64,000 nt of DNA from Acidaminococcus timonensis (GTDB lineage Bacteria > Bacillota > Negativicutes > Acidaminococcales > Acidaminococcaceae). Shown piece after piece: positions 16,676-25,247 of this stretch. The notes beneath the pieces are model-generated. The model saw only the letters and a list, made by a program, of their open reading frames with translations, had not been told where the DNA came from and made no database searches. The stretch is taken from assembly GCF_900106585.1 (NCBI RefSeq), contig NZ_FNWH01000006.1:434001-498000 (forward strand), given 5' to 3'. The stretch's first letter is position 1. The number at the start of each line of letters is the position of its first letter. A program made the position numbers and the translations under genes.

Positions 16676-18187
16676 ATGAAAGTCAATGCGCTGTTGATGG
16701 ATGAAAGGGACAACGTGGTGACCTGTGTGGAAGAAATCCCGGCAGGTGCCACGGTGACGTATCAGGATGGGGACCGGGTGTGTACGGTTCGGGCAGAAGA
16801 GACCATCCCGTACTGTCATAAAATCGCGCTTCAGGATCTTGGGGCCGGTGATGATGTAATGAAATATGGGGAAAGCCTGGGAAAACTCATTTCTCCGGTT
16901 GCCAAAGGCCACTGGGTCAACGATAACAATTTAAAAAGTGTGCCGCGGGATTATGATGCAGAACTGGTGGGAGACCAGTGGAAAACCACGGCGAAGCAGT
17001 CCACGGGGGATCCGTCTCTGACGGAAATGTCCTTCTGGGGATACCGGAGAGCCGAAGGCCGTCCGGGCATCCGCAACCATGTGCTGATCCTGCCCACCTG
17101 CGCCTGCGGAAGCGAAAGCTGCCGTGTGGTGGCCAGCCAGGTACGGGGCGCCGTCAACATCATCTTCAATACGGGCTGCAGCGATGTGGCTGCCAATACG
17201 GAAATGAGCCAGAAAGTCCTGACCGGGTTTGCCACCAATCCCAATGTATATGGCGTCGTCATCATCGGCCTGGGCTGTGAAACGGTGGGCCATGCCCAGC
17301 TGGCGGAGAAAATCCGGAAAATGACCAGCAAGCCTGTGGTTGACTTCGGGATCCAGGACGAGGGCGGTACCCTCAAGACCATTGAAAAGGCTGTACGGGC
17401 AGCCAGGGATATGGCCCAGGAGGCTGGACGGCAGCAAAAGGAACTCTTCCCCATGAGCGAATTCTTCCTGGGGATCGAATGTGGCGGCAGCGATGCCACC
17501 AGCGGTATCGCCAGCAATCCGGCTGTAGGGGAAGCCAGTGACATCCTGGTGGACCTGGGAGCCACCAGCATGATGAGCGAATCCATCGAATGGATCGGTG
17601 GGGAACACATCCTGGCCAAACGGGCCGCTACGCCTGCTATCCACAACCAGATCATCGAGGTGTGCCGGGCTTACGAGAAACATCTGGCTGGAGCCGGACA
17701 GGACTGCCGGGCCGGGCAGCCCACCCCGGGGAACAAAGCAGGTGGTTTGTCCACCCTGGATGAGAAGAGCCTGGGCTGCATCCGCAAGGGGGGAACCCGT
17801 CCCATCCGGGAAGTCCTGGAACAGGCGAAGAAACCGACGCAAACGGGAGCGCTGGTGATGGACACGGCAGGATACGATATTTCTTCTGTGACCAGTATGG
17901 TGGCTGCCGGCTGCCAGGCGGTGATCTTCACCACCGGGCGGGGGACGCCCACCGGCAATGCCATTGCACCGGTGATCAAGGTGACTGCCAATGGACGGAC
18001 CTATAAAAATATGGAAGACAATATGGATGTAGACCTGAGTACCATCGTCCGGGGTGAAAAGACCTACAAGCAGATGGGCCGGGAACTGGTTGACGAAATC
18101 CATGAAGTGGCCAACGGAAAACTGACCAAGGCAGAAGCCTATGGATTCTCCGATATTGCCGTAGACCATGTATGCCGGTTTGTGTAA
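16676..18187 (+). CDS. UxaA/GarD-family dehydratase (altronate/galactarate dehydratase-like)
   Basis: A 503-residue protein with an N-terminal SAF domain (about 1-95) joined to the UxaA catalytic region (about 110-503). It contains GYRRAEGRPGIRNHVLILPT, GLGCE, IECGGSDATSGI and FTTGRGTPTGNAIAPVIKV. Family members dehydrate sugar acids or cleave related acids such as sulfolactate, using Fe. No uronate pathway gene (uxaB, uxaC, kdgK) is nearby; the partners are a LysR regulator and a DAACS symporter. The substrate is therefore more likely a small hydroxy-dicarboxylate or acidic amino-acid derivative, which is inference. Confidence 0.88.
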   Translation: MKVNALLMDERDNVVTCVEEIPAGATVTYQDGDRVCTVRAEETIPYCHKIALQDLGAGDDVMKYGESLGKLISPVAKGHWVNDNNLKSVPRDYDAELVGDQWKTTAKQSTGDPSLTEMSFWGYRRAEGRPGIRNHVLILPTCACGSESCRVVASQVRGAVNIIFNTGCSDVAANTEMSQKVLTGFATNPNVYGVVIIGLGCETVGHAQLAEKIRKMTSKPVVDFGIQDEGGTLKTIEKAVRAARDMAQEAGRQQKELFPMSEFFLGIECGGSDATSGIASNPAVGEASDILVDLGATSMMSESIEWIGGEHILAKRAATPAIHNQIIEVCRAYEKHLAGAGQDCRAGQPTPGNKAGGLSTLDEKSLGCIRKGGTRPIREVLEQAKKPTQTGALVMDTAGYDISSVTSMVAAGCQAVIFTTGRGTPTGNAIAPVIKVTANGRTYKNMEDNMDVDLSTIVRGEKTYKQMGRELVDEIHEVANGKLTKAEAYGFSDIAVDHVCRFV

Positions 18188-18211
18188 TCAGGAAGAAAGA
18201 AGGCAATCAAA

Positions 18212-19435
18212 ATGGGATTTATTTTTAAACCTTGGAATCGCTTGAGCCTGTTCACCCGGATTATGATCGGGTTTGTACTGGGTATCCTGGTGGGGCTGGT
18301 ATTCGGCCCCCAGGCTGCCGTCCTGAATCCGCTGGGGACCATCCTGACCCGGCTCCTGACCATGGTGGTGGCACCTATGGTGCTGTGCCTTCTGGTGGTG
18401 GCTGCGGCTGATGTGGGGGATGGAAAGAAACTGGGCCGTATGGGTGTGAAGACGGTGGCGTCCTTTCTGATTTCCACGGCCTTTGCCATTGTGGTGGGAC
18501 TGTTCTTCGCCAACCTGTTCCATGTGGGGACCGGGGTGGACCTTTCCGGGACTGTACCCGCTGTCAAGAAAAGTACCCAGGATGTATCGCTCATCGGAAC
18601 GCTGGTCAATATCATTCCCTCCAATCCTTTTCAGTCTCTGGCCCAGCAGAATCTGCTGCAGATCATTTTCTTTGCGCTGATCCTGGGCTTCTGCCTGATG
18701 AAAATGGGGAGCAAAGGCGAGCCTCTCCTGAATATTTTCAGGGTCGGCAAGGAAGTGATGGGTGACCTGACCAATCGGGTCCTGGAATTCACTCCCTATG
18801 GCGTGTTCGGGCTGATGGCCACCGTGGTGGGAAAGAATGGTTCTGCCATCATGATCCCGTATCTGAAATGCATTGCAGCCTTGTATCTGTCCGGTTTCCT
18901 CTATGTGATCATCATACAGGCCGGGGTCATGGGCGGTCTGATCGGACACATTTCGCCCCTGCGCTTCCTGCGGACCATGAAAGAAGCCATGGCCTTTGTC
19001 TTTGCCACCTGTTCTTCTGTAGCGACCATCCCTATCAACCTGAAATGCACCAAGAACCTGGGGGTGGACGAGGATACGGCCAACTTCATCATTCCCTTTG
19101 GCGCCGTCATGAACATGAATGGTACGGCCATTTACGAAGCGGTTGCCGTGGTCTTCACTGCTGAGATCTTCGGCATCCATCTGAGTGCCACGGATCAGCT
19201 GATGGTCATGGTTTCCGCGACCCTGGCCGCCATCGGGACTGCCGGGATCCCCGGCTCCGGCCTGGTGATGCTGACCATCGTCCTCAGTGCAGCCCATCTG
19301 CCCATGGAAGCCATCGGACTTCTGGCCGGGATCGACCGGATCCTGAACATGGGCCGGGTCATCCCCAACATCGTAGGCGATGCTGCTTCTGCGGTTGTCA
19401 TTGCCAAGAGTGAAGGAACGTTGAAGAAAGTGTAA
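18212..19435 (+). CDS. Dicarboxylate/amino acid:cation symporter (DAACS family)
   Basis: A 407-residue transporter of the GltP/DctA/SstT fold with eight helices and two re-entrant loops. HP1 carries TCSSVATIP where most relatives have a serine-rich SSSxAT motif. Helix 7 has MNMNGTAIYEA and HP2 GTAGIPGSG. Helix 8 has DRILNMGRVIPNIVGDA with the substrate-binding Asp/Arg region. It imports an acidic substrate with Na+ or H+. It starts 24 bp after the UxaA-family gene and is its likely transport partner. Confidence 0.92.
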   Translation: MGFIFKPWNRLSLFTRIMIGFVLGILVGLVFGPQAAVLNPLGTILTRLLTMVVAPMVLCLLVVAAADVGDGKKLGRMGVKTVASFLISTAFAIVVGLFFANLFHVGTGVDLSGTVPAVKKSTQDVSLIGTLVNIIPSNPFQSLAQQNLLQIIFFALILGFCLMKMGSKGEPLLNIFRVGKEVMGDLTNRVLEFTPYGVFGLMATVVGKNGSAIMIPYLKCIAALYLSGFLYVIIIQAGVMGGLIGHISPLRFLRTMKEAMAFVFATCSSVATIPINLKCTKNLGVDEDTANFIIPFGAVMNMNGTAIYEAVAVVFTAEIFGIHLSATDQLMVMVSATLAAIGTAGIPGSGLVMLTIVLSAAHLPMEAIGLLAGIDRILNMGRVIPNIVGDAASAVVIAKSEGTLKKV

Positions 19436-19489
19436 CGACGGACTGGTTCTCCCAAAACCAAAAATACGTGTGGATGAACCACAGTGGAA

Positions 19490-19536
19490 TGCCCCCCAGT
19501 TGTTGGACCTGGAATCTGACAACTGAGGGGCGTTTT
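19490..19536. repeat. Degenerate IS3-like left-end hairpin (solo remnant)
   Basis: The block TGCCCCCCAGTTGTTGGACC...ATCTGACAACTGAGGGG aligns base for base, with scattered substitutions, to the left-end hairpin of the IS3 copies (13901-13940) and keeps its dyad symmetry. It ends CGTTTT, so it may now serve as the terminator of the symporter gene. Confidence 0.6.
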
Positions 19537-19539
19537 GCC

Positions 19540-19568
19540 TTGCACCTTTTTTCGTTCAACGATATAAT
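19540..19568 (+). promoter_or_regulatory. Promoter of the sugar transferase gene
   Basis: TTGCAC at 19540-19545 and TATAAT at 19563-19568 with 17-bp spacing. Confidence 0.75.
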
Positions 19569-19617
19569 AGTAAAATATACATTTTATTCACAATCCTGTT
19601 TGTAAAGGAGTTTGTCC

Positions 19618-21069
19618 ATGTCCCGTGCAGCCTTTTCGGAGTCCCATCCCGACTCCTTTATCCATCATCACCTGAATTACTTTCTGCCCACGGTATACAC
19701 CATCACCGACTGGCTGATGATCCTTCTGGCAGAAGTGCTTTCGTACCACCTGCGCTGCTTCGTTACCGGCAATACCCATCTGCACATTGCCTGGCTGAAC
19801 GCCTGGGTGGCCTTTCCGCTGCTGTTTCTCCTGTTCTTCCGCCAGGCGGGCATCTACACCCGGCGGATGGGGTACTGGAAGCTGATGGAATGCATCTGCT
19901 GGGGCTGCACCTATGCCACGGGTGCCATTGTGGTGTTCGTGTACATGTCCCATATCGCCACCAGCACGTCCCGGCTGTTCATCGGGTTCCTGTGGCTGTT
20001 TGCCTTCCTGCTGGTGACCCTGTCCCGGTATTTTATCGCCCATCTGCTGAACTGGGCCGGGGTGGGGAGCATCCCCCTGCTGCTGGTGGGAGCCGGCAAG
20101 ACAGCCCGCCTGATCCTGCAGGGGATCCAAGATGACGTGGGCCTGAACTACAACGTGATCGGGTACGTGGATGACGCCGGGCCTCAGCCGGAGAATGTGG
20201 GAGACCTGTCCTATCTGGGCACTTTCGACCAGGTGACGGATGTAATCGGAAAGACCGGTGTACAGGATGTGTGCATTGCCGCACCGGGCCTGACCCCGGA
20301 CAAACTCAACAGCCTGATGCATGGGATCCAGCCCCATGTACGGAACCTGGGCTTTGTGCCAGACCTGATCGGTCTTCCTGTCAATGGAGTGGAAGTGGAT
20401 TCCCTGTTCAATGAGCGGATGATCCTTATGAGCCTGAAGAACAACCTGGCCCGTCCCTACAACCGGATGTGCAAGCGCCTGTTCGACCTGGTGCTGACCC
20501 TGGTGGGGGTGGTGCTGCTGAGCCCGGTGTTCCTGGTGCTGGCCATTCTGATCAAGCTGGATTCCCGGGGGCCGGTGATCTTCGCCCACCAGCGCATCGG
20601 CAAGGATGGCAAACTGTTCCCCTGCCTGAAGTTCCGCACCATGTGCGTGGATGCGGACCGGAAACTGAAGGAATACCTGGCCGCCAATCCGGAGGCCCGG
20701 AAGGAATGGGAAGCGGAGTTCAAACTGAAGGACGATCCCCGGGTGACCCGGGTGGGGAAGGTGCTGCGGCGCACCAGCCTGGACGAACTGCCCCAGCTGT
20801 TCAACGTGCTGAGCGGCCAGATGAGCCTGGTGGGGCCCCGGCCCATCGTCACGGCGGAGATCCCCAAATACGGGCCCTATATCAAGGACTTTTACATGGT
20901 GCGTCCGGGCATCACAGGCATGTGGCAGGTGAACGGCCGCAGCGATACCACCTACGAGGAACGGGTGCAGATGGATTCCTGGTATGTGCGTAACTGGGGC
21001 GTCTGGCTGGATATCATGCTGCTGTGGCGGACCTTCGGGGTGGTGCTGAGCCATAAGGGGGCCTATTAA
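19618..21069 (+). CDS. Undecaprenyl-phosphate sugar phosphotransferase (WbaP type)
   Basis: Initiates surface polysaccharide synthesis by moving a sugar-1-phosphate (often galactose-1-P) onto undecaprenyl phosphate. The 483-residue membrane protein has four or five N-terminal helices and a central nucleotide-binding-like domain (LLVGAGKTARLIL). Its C-terminal PGT catalytic domain has KRLFDLVLTL, KFRTM, RRTSLDELPQLFNVLSGQMS, VGPRP and GITGMWQVNGRS. ATG at 19618 (GGAG 7 nt upstream) is preferred to TTG at 19612. It stands alone here, with no other glycan genes adjacent. Confidence 0.92.
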   Translation: MSRAAFSESHPDSFIHHHLNYFLPTVYTITDWLMILLAEVLSYHLRCFVTGNTHLHIAWLNAWVAFPLLFLLFFRQAGIYTRRMGYWKLMECICWGCTYATGAIVVFVYMSHIATSTSRLFIGFLWLFAFLLVTLSRYFIAHLLNWAGVGSIPLLLVGAGKTARLILQGIQDDVGLNYNVIGYVDDAGPQPENVGDLSYLGTFDQVTDVIGKTGVQDVCIAAPGLTPDKLNSLMHGIQPHVRNLGFVPDLIGLPVNGVEVDSLFNERMILMSLKNNLARPYNRMCKRLFDLVLTLVGVVLLSPVFLVLAILIKLDSRGPVIFAHQRIGKDGKLFPCLKFRTMCVDADRKLKEYLAANPEARKEWEAEFKLKDDPRVTRVGKVLRRTSLDELPQLFNVLSGQMSLVGPRPIVTAEIPKYGPYIKDFYMVRPGITGMWQVNGRSDTTYEERVQMDSWYVRNWGVWLDIMLLWRTFGVVLSHKGAY

Positions 21070-21075
21070 GGCTCC

Positions 21076-21105
21076 TTGACAAGGCCACCGGGGGTAGGAT
21101 ATACT
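21076..21105 (+). promoter_or_regulatory. Promoter of tRNA-Ser
   Basis: TTGACA at 21076-21081 and TATACT at 21100-21105, 18-bp spacing, ending 17 bp before the tRNA. Confidence 0.75.
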
Positions 21106-21122
21106 TAACCTGTTGACTACAT

Positions 21123-21211
21123 GGAGGAATGGCCGAGTGGTTTAAGGCACCAGTCTTGAAAACTGGCGATCCCGCAAGGGGCCGGGGGTTCGAATCCCTC
21201 TTCCTCCGCCA
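21123..21211 (+). tRNA. tRNA-Ser (anticodon UGA)
   Basis: An 89-nt class II tRNA with a long variable arm. The acceptor GGAGGAA pairs with TTCCTCC, the anticodon loop is CTTGAAA (anticodon TGA), and the T arm contains GGTTCGAATCC. CCA is encoded. Confidence 0.97.
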
Positions 21212-21218
21212 ACAATTG

Positions 21219-21246
21219 GAGCTGTCGCGCTGCGACAGCTCTTTTT
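21219..21246 (+). terminator. Terminator of tRNA-Ser
   Basis: GAGCTGTCGC pairs with GCGACAGCTC, followed by TTTTT. Confidence 0.9.
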
Positions 21247-21301
21247 AGTCACTGGTCTCTAGTCACTAGTCTGCAGCCGATGGAAGCCAGCTTACGCTGG
21301 C
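21246..21301. repeat. Composite heptamer repeat (reverse orientation)
   Basis: Read on the minus strand: hairpin GCCAGC-GTAA-GCTGGC, then TTCCATCGGCTG, then heptamers CAGACTA, GTGACTA, GAGACCA, GTGACTA. It abuts the tRNA-Ser terminator. Confidence 0.8.
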
Positions 21302-21335
21302 TGAAATAAAACTCTCCGGGCTTTTTTTGTAAAAC

Positions 21336-21377
21336 GTTGTAATTACAACTGAATGCCGGAATTTCTTGTGCTATAGT
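21336..21377 (+). promoter_or_regulatory. Palindromic operator-like site and extended -10 upstream of hgdC
   Basis: GTTGTAATTACAAC (21336-21349) is a perfect 14-bp palindrome. TGCTATAGT at 21369-21377 is an extended -10, and the palindrome ends where a -35 would begin, so a bound regulator could act directly. Confidence 0.5.
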
Positions 21378-21447
21378 TCTAATCAATGAAGAAGAAATGG
21401 TTCGGCAGCGGCTTACAGCTGCTTACAAGCGGAAAGGACGATGTGTG

Positions 21448-22239
21448 ATGGCAATTTATACGTTGGGTATCGATGTGGGTTCTACGGCTTCCAAATGCGT
21501 GATTCTGAAGGATGGCAGGGATATCGTGGCCAAGTCCCTGGTTCCGGTGGGTACCGGTACCACCGGTCCGGCCCGTTCCATTGAAGAAGTGCTGAAGAAT
21601 GCCGGCATGAAACGGGAAGATATGGACTTCACCCTGGCTACGGGTTATGGGCGGAACTCTCTGGAGGGCATCGCCGACAAGCAGATGAGCGAACTGAGCT
21701 GCCATGCCATGGGCGCCAGCTTCATCTGGCCCAACGTGCATACGGTCATCGACATCGGCGGTCAGGATGTGAAGGTCATCCATGTGGAAAACGGCACCAT
21801 GACCAACTTCCAGATGAACGACAAATGTGCGGCTGGCACCGGCCGGTTCCTGGACGTCATGGCCGGGATCCTGGAAGTGAAGGTGGGGGACCTGGCGGCC
21901 CTGGGTGCCAGAGCGAAGGAAAAGATTTCCATCAGCTCCACCTGCACCGTGTTCGCCGAAAGTGAAGTCATCAGCCAGCTGTCCAAGGGGGCAACCAAGG
22001 AAGACATCATCGACGGGGTCCACCGTTCCGTGGCCAGCCGTGTGGTGGGCCTGGCCCAGCGGGTGGGCGTGAAAGGCGATGTGGTGATGACCGGCGGCGT
22101 AGCCCAGAACTACGGGGTACGGGAAGCCCTGGAACAGGGCCTGGGCGTGGAAATCCAGACCAGCCCTCTGGCCCAGTACAATGGGGCCCTGGGTGCCGCC
22201 CTGTACGCTTACAAACAGGCCTTGAAGAAAATCGCATAA
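21448..22239 (+). CDS. hgdC: (R)-2-hydroxyglutaryl-CoA dehydratase activator (component A)
   Basis: The ATP-dependent activator that injects one high-energy electron into 2-hydroxyacyl-CoA dehydratase, the key step of glutamate fermentation by the hydroxyglutarate pathway. The 263-residue ASKHA-fold protein begins YTLGIDVGSTASKCVILKD. Its cysteines Cys127 (NDKCAAGTG) and Cys166 (SSTCTVFAE) match those that bridge one [4Fe-4S] cluster between two subunits in the A. fermentans protein. ATG at 21448 lies 9 nt after GGAAAGGA. Unlike the classical hgdCAB arrangement, no dehydratase subunits follow; a terminator comes next. Another 2-hydroxyacyl-CoA dehydratase could be the partner. Confidence 0.92.
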   Translation: MAIYTLGIDVGSTASKCVILKDGRDIVAKSLVPVGTGTTGPARSIEEVLKNAGMKREDMDFTLATGYGRNSLEGIADKQMSELSCHAMGASFIWPNVHTVIDIGGQDVKVIHVENGTMTNFQMNDKCAAGTGRFLDVMAGILEVKVGDLAALGARAKEKISISSTCTVFAESEVISQLSKGATKEDIIDGVHRSVASRVVGLAQRVGVKGDVVMTGGVAQNYGVREALEQGLGVEIQTSPLAQYNGALGAALYAYKQALKKIA

Positions 22240-22279
22240 AAAAGGAGGGTGTGGATCCATCCACACCCGGCCGGAGATA

Positions 22280-22322
22280 AAAAAAGGCGCTGTGAAAAAA
22301 TCGTCCACAGCGCCTTTATTTC
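22280..22322. terminator. Bidirectional terminator between hgdC and purC
   Basis: GGCGCTGTG...CACAGCGCC flanked by A6 and TTTATTT. A second dyad, GGGTGTGGAT/ATCCACACCC, lies just upstream at 22246-22268. Confidence 0.8.
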
Positions 22323-22362
22323 GCTAGCGTCAGCTGGCTTCCATCGGCTAGAGACTAGTGAC
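22323..22362. repeat. Composite heptamer repeat (short)
   Basis: An imperfect hairpin GCTAGC-GTCA-GCTGGC, then TTCCATCGGC and two heptamers, TAGAGAC and TAGTGAC. As at 5239-5330, it directly follows a CTGTGAA-type terminator. Confidence 0.75.
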
Positions 22363-22398
22363 GGGGTGTGAAAAAGCATTTTTTCACACCCCGTTTTT
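22362..22398 (+). terminator. Second terminator between hgdC and purC
   Basis: CGGGGTGTGAAAAA pairs with TTTTTTCACACCCCG and is followed by TTTTT on the plus strand. Confidence 0.75.
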
Positions 22399-22402
22399 AT
22401 GC

Positions 22403-23278
22403 TTACTTGCTGAACTTTTTGCCTGTCAGCAATTCGTAGGCTTCCTTGTATTTGGCAATGGTCTTGTCGATGACATCCTGGGGCAGCAGGTAGTCGCTGT
22501 CCGGGTTGGCCTTCAGCCAGTCACGGACGAACTGCTTGTCGTAGGAAGGCTGGCTCTTGCCGGCTTCGTAGCCCTTCAGCGGCCAGAACCGGGAGCTGTC
22601 CGGGGTCAGCATTTCGTCGCCCAGGACCACGTTGCCCTTTTCGTCCAGGCCGAATTCGAATTTGGTGTCGGCGATGATGATGCCCCGATTGTACGCATAG
22701 TCGGCACATTTTTTGTACAGGTCGATGGTGGCATCTTTGATGGCCTTGGTGTATTCAGCGCCTTTGCCCGGGAATCTCTTTTCCAGGTAGGTCACGCACT
22801 GTTCTTCGGTGATGTTTTCATCGTGATCGCCCAGTTCTGCCTTGGTGCTGGGGGTGAACAGCGGTTCAGGCAGCTTCTGGCATTCTTTCAGGCCTTCGGG
22901 CATCTTGATGCCGCAGACGGTACCGTTTTCTTTGTAGGATTCCCAGCCGCTGCCGGTGATGTAGCCACGGACGATGCATTCTACGGGAATCATGTTCAGC
23001 TTGCGGCATTTCATGCTCTTGCCGGCGAATTCCGGGGTACGGAAGAATTCGGGCATATCCGCCGGATCCACACTGATCATGTGGTTGGGGATGATGTCCT
23101 TCGTCAGGTCGAACCAGAATTTGGACATTTGGGTCAGGACGGCACCCTTGTCCGTAATGGTGTTCTTCAGAATGTGGTCGAACGCGGAGATCCGGTCGGA
23201 AGCCACCATGATCAGGCTGTCGCCCAGATCGTAAATTTCACGTACTTTCCCAGATTTAACGGGTTTGTATTCCTGCAT
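22403..23278 (-). CDS. purC: Phosphoribosylaminoimidazole-succinocarboxamide synthase
   Basis: SAICAR synthetase, joining CAIR and aspartate with ATP in purine synthesis. The 291-residue protein has the family phrases KVREIYDLGDSLIMVASDRISAFD, VECIVRGYITGSGW, IIADTKFEFGLD and DEMLTPDSSRFWP. ATG at 23278 follows AAGGAGG closely (3 nt), and the product starts MQEYKPVKSGKVRE as expected; an upstream frame extension is not needed. No other purine gene is adjacent. It is divergent from the ACT-domain gene. Confidence 0.96.
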   Translation of the reverse strand: MQEYKPVKSGKVREIYDLGDSLIMVASDRISAFDHILKNTITDKGAVLTQMSKFWFDLTKDIIPNHMISVDPADMPEFFRTPEFAGKSMKCRKLNMIPVECIVRGYITGSGWESYKENGTVCGIKMPEGLKECQKLPEPLFTPSTKAELGDHDENITEEQCVTYLEKRFPGKGAEYTKAIKDATIDLYKKCADYAYNRGIIIADTKFEFGLDEKGNVVLGDEMLTPDSSRFWPLKGYEAGKSQPSYDKQFVRDWLKANPDSDYLLPQDVIDKTIAKYKEAYELLTGKKFSK

Positions 23279-23322
23279 GATCCATCCTCCTTGAAAATAG
23301 ACAAACAAAATTCCATATCCCT

Positions 23323-23331
23323 ATCATATCA
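23323..23331 (-). promoter_or_regulatory. Candidate extended -10 promoter of purC
   Basis: The minus strand reads TGATATGAT, an extended -10, about 45 nt before the start codon. No matching -35 is seen, and no purine riboswitch could be recognised. Confidence 0.4.
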
Positions 23332-23505
23332 CAGGAATGGTTTTTAGTCGAATGATTTTATAGGAAAAGTTTTTAATGTTTGTTTCAAATGATACAGGGG
23401 AAAATCGGGAAATGGCCGTTGGAAACTCAGTCTATTTCCCGACAGGGAAGAAACATCCACCGACAGCGGAATTTTGTAAAAAAACCGTGGAATGTTCAGT
23501 GTCCG

Positions 23506-23534
23506 TTGAAGAGAAGCGGTTTTTATCGTATAAT
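23506..23534 (+). promoter_or_regulatory. Promoter of the ACT/UPF0210/nth genes
   Basis: TTGAAG at 23506-23511 and TATAAT at 23529-23534 with 17-bp spacing. TTGTA and TACAA half-sites follow at 23539-23555. The rest of the intergenic region 23309-23505 shows nothing recognisable. Confidence 0.75.
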
Positions 23535-23597
23535 AGATTGTAAACTCCCGTACAACTACAATTTTGGAGTCTCTCAAAAACAGAAAGGATGTTTTCT

Positions 23598-23867
23598 ATG
23601 CGTATCGTTATGACTATCGTTGGTGTGGATAAAGTGGGTATCATTGCAAAAGCCAGCACCCTGCTGGCAGACAACAATGTCAATATCCTGAATATCAATC
23701 AGAATATCGACAACGGCTTCTTCAACATGGTCCTGATCGGTGACCTGGACAATGCCAAAGTGTCTGTACAGGACCTGAAGGAAAAGGCGTCTGCCCTGGG
23801 CAAGAGCCTGGGCCTGGAAATCCGTGTCCAGAGTGAAGAAATCTTCACCGCCATGCACCGCATCTAA
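23598..23867 (+). CDS. ACT domain-containing protein (UPF0237 type)
   Basis: An 89-residue protein made of a single ACT domain: [20 protein letters not shown] followed by [16 protein letters not shown]. Such stand-alone ACT proteins are thought to bind small ligands, often amino acids, and to regulate partners. ATG at 23598 is placed 8 nt after AAAGGA; an in-frame ATG at 23589 is too close to the site. It is 17 bp upstream of the UPF0210 gene, a pairing widely conserved in Firmicutes from memory, suggesting the two proteins work together. Confidence 0.9.
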   Translation: MRIVMTIVGVDKVGIIAKASTLLADNNVNILNINQNIDNGFFNMVLIGDLDNAKVSVQDLKEKASALGKSLGLEIRVQSEEIFTAMHRI

Positions 23868-23884
23868 GGAGGCAGCGACAATCC

Positions 23885-25246
23885 ATGTTCTACGAAATCA
23901 AAGACGTTTTGGAAACCACCCGGATGATCACCCAGAACAATCTGGATGTGCGGACCATCACCATGGGCATCAGCCTGCGGGACTGCGCCGATCCGGATGT
24001 GAACGTATGCGCACAGAAAATTTACGATAAGATCACCACGAAAGCCAAAGATCTGGTGAAAGTGGGCGAGGAACTGGAAGCGGAACTGGGTGTGCCCATC
24101 ATCCACAAACGGATTTCCGTAACCCCGATTTCCATCGTGGGCGAATCCTGTAAAACCGATTCCTTTGTCCCCCTGGCCAAGGCCCTGGATGATGCAGGCA
24201 AGGCGGTGGGCGTCAACTTCATCGGCGGCTTCAGCGCCCTGGTGGAAAAAGGCTATACCCATGGGGATCGCACCCTGATCCAATCCATCCCCGAAGCCCT
24301 GGCCACCACGGACATTGTCTGCTCTTCCGTGGCCATCGGTTCCACCAAGGCCGGCATCAACATGGATGCCGTGAAGGAAATGGGCGAAGTGGTGAAGGAA
24401 ACGGCCCGGCTGACGGCTGACCAGGATGCCCTGGGCTGCGCCAAACTGGTGATCTTCTGCAACCCGGTCCAGGATAACCCGTTTATGGCCGGTGCTTTCC
24501 ACGGGGTCACGGAACCGGAAACGGTGATCAACGTGGGCGTATCCGGCCCCGGGGTGGTGAAACATGCCCTGGAAGCCGTCCGCGGCCAGGATATCGGCGT
24601 GGTGGCAGAAACCATCAAGAAGACGGCCTTCAAGATCACCCGGGTGGGCCAGCTGGTGGCCCAGGAAGCGGCCAAACGGCTGAATACCCAGTTCGGGATT
24701 ATCGATCTGTCCCTGGCTCCTACGCCGGCTGTGGGCGACTCTGTGGCCCATATCCTGGAGGAAATCGGCCTGGAATCCTGCGGCTGCCCGGGTACTACGG
24801 CGGCGCTGGCCATGCTGAACGATGCGGTGAAGAAGGGCGGCCTGATGGCTTCCAGCTATGTGGGCGGCCTGAGCGGTGCCTTCATCCCGGTGTCGGAAGA
24901 TGCGGGTATGATCGCGGCAGTGGAAAAGGGTTCTCTGACCATCGAGAAACTGGAAGCCATGACCTGCGTATGCTCCGTGGGCCTGGATATGATCGCAGTG
25001 CCCGGCGATACCACGGCGGCCACCATTTCTGCCGTCATCGCCGACGAAGCGGCTGTGGGTATGATCAACAACAAGACCACTGCTGTCCGGCTGATCCCTG
25101 TGCCGGGCAAGAAAGTGGGCGACAAGGTGGAATTCGGCGGTCTGCTGGGGTATGCGCCCATCATCTCCGTGAACCCGTTCAAACCGGATGTGTTCATCAA
25201 CCGGGGTGGACGGATCCCGGCACCGATCCGGAGCCTGACCAACTGA
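23885..25246 (+). CDS. UPF0210 (DUF711/PFL-like) family protein
   Basis: A 453-residue cytoplasmic protein of the UPF0210 family, whose biochemical role is unknown. Recognisable phrases are [16 protein letters not shown] near the N-terminus, [13 protein letters not shown], and [18 protein letters not shown] near the C-terminus. Several glycine-rich turns and conserved cysteines suggest an enzyme. It follows the ACT protein by 17 bp and precedes nth by 1 bp. The ACT partner hints at ligand-controlled activity, which is inference. Confidence 0.88.
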   Translation: MFYEIKDVLETTRMITQNNLDVRTITMGISLRDCADPDVNVCAQKIYDKITTKAKDLVKVGEELEAELGVPIIHKRISVTPISIVGESCKTDSFVPLAKALDDAGKAVGVNFIGGFSALVEKGYTHGDRTLIQSIPEALATTDIVCSSVAIGSTKAGINMDAVKEMGEVVKETARLTADQDALGCAKLVIFCNPVQDNPFMAGAFHGVTEPETVINVGVSGPGVVKHALEAVRGQDIGVVAETIKKTAFKITRVGQLVAQEAAKRLNTQFGIIDLSLAPTPAVGDSVAHILEEIGLESCGCPGTTAALAMLNDAVKKGGLMASSYVGGLSGAFIPVSEDAGMIAAVEKGSLTIEKLEAMTCVCSVGLDMIAVPGDTTAATISAVIADEAAVGMINNKTTAVRLIPVPGKKVGDKVEFGGLLGYAPIISVNPFKPDVFINRGGRIPAPIRSLTN

Positions 25247-25247
25247 T

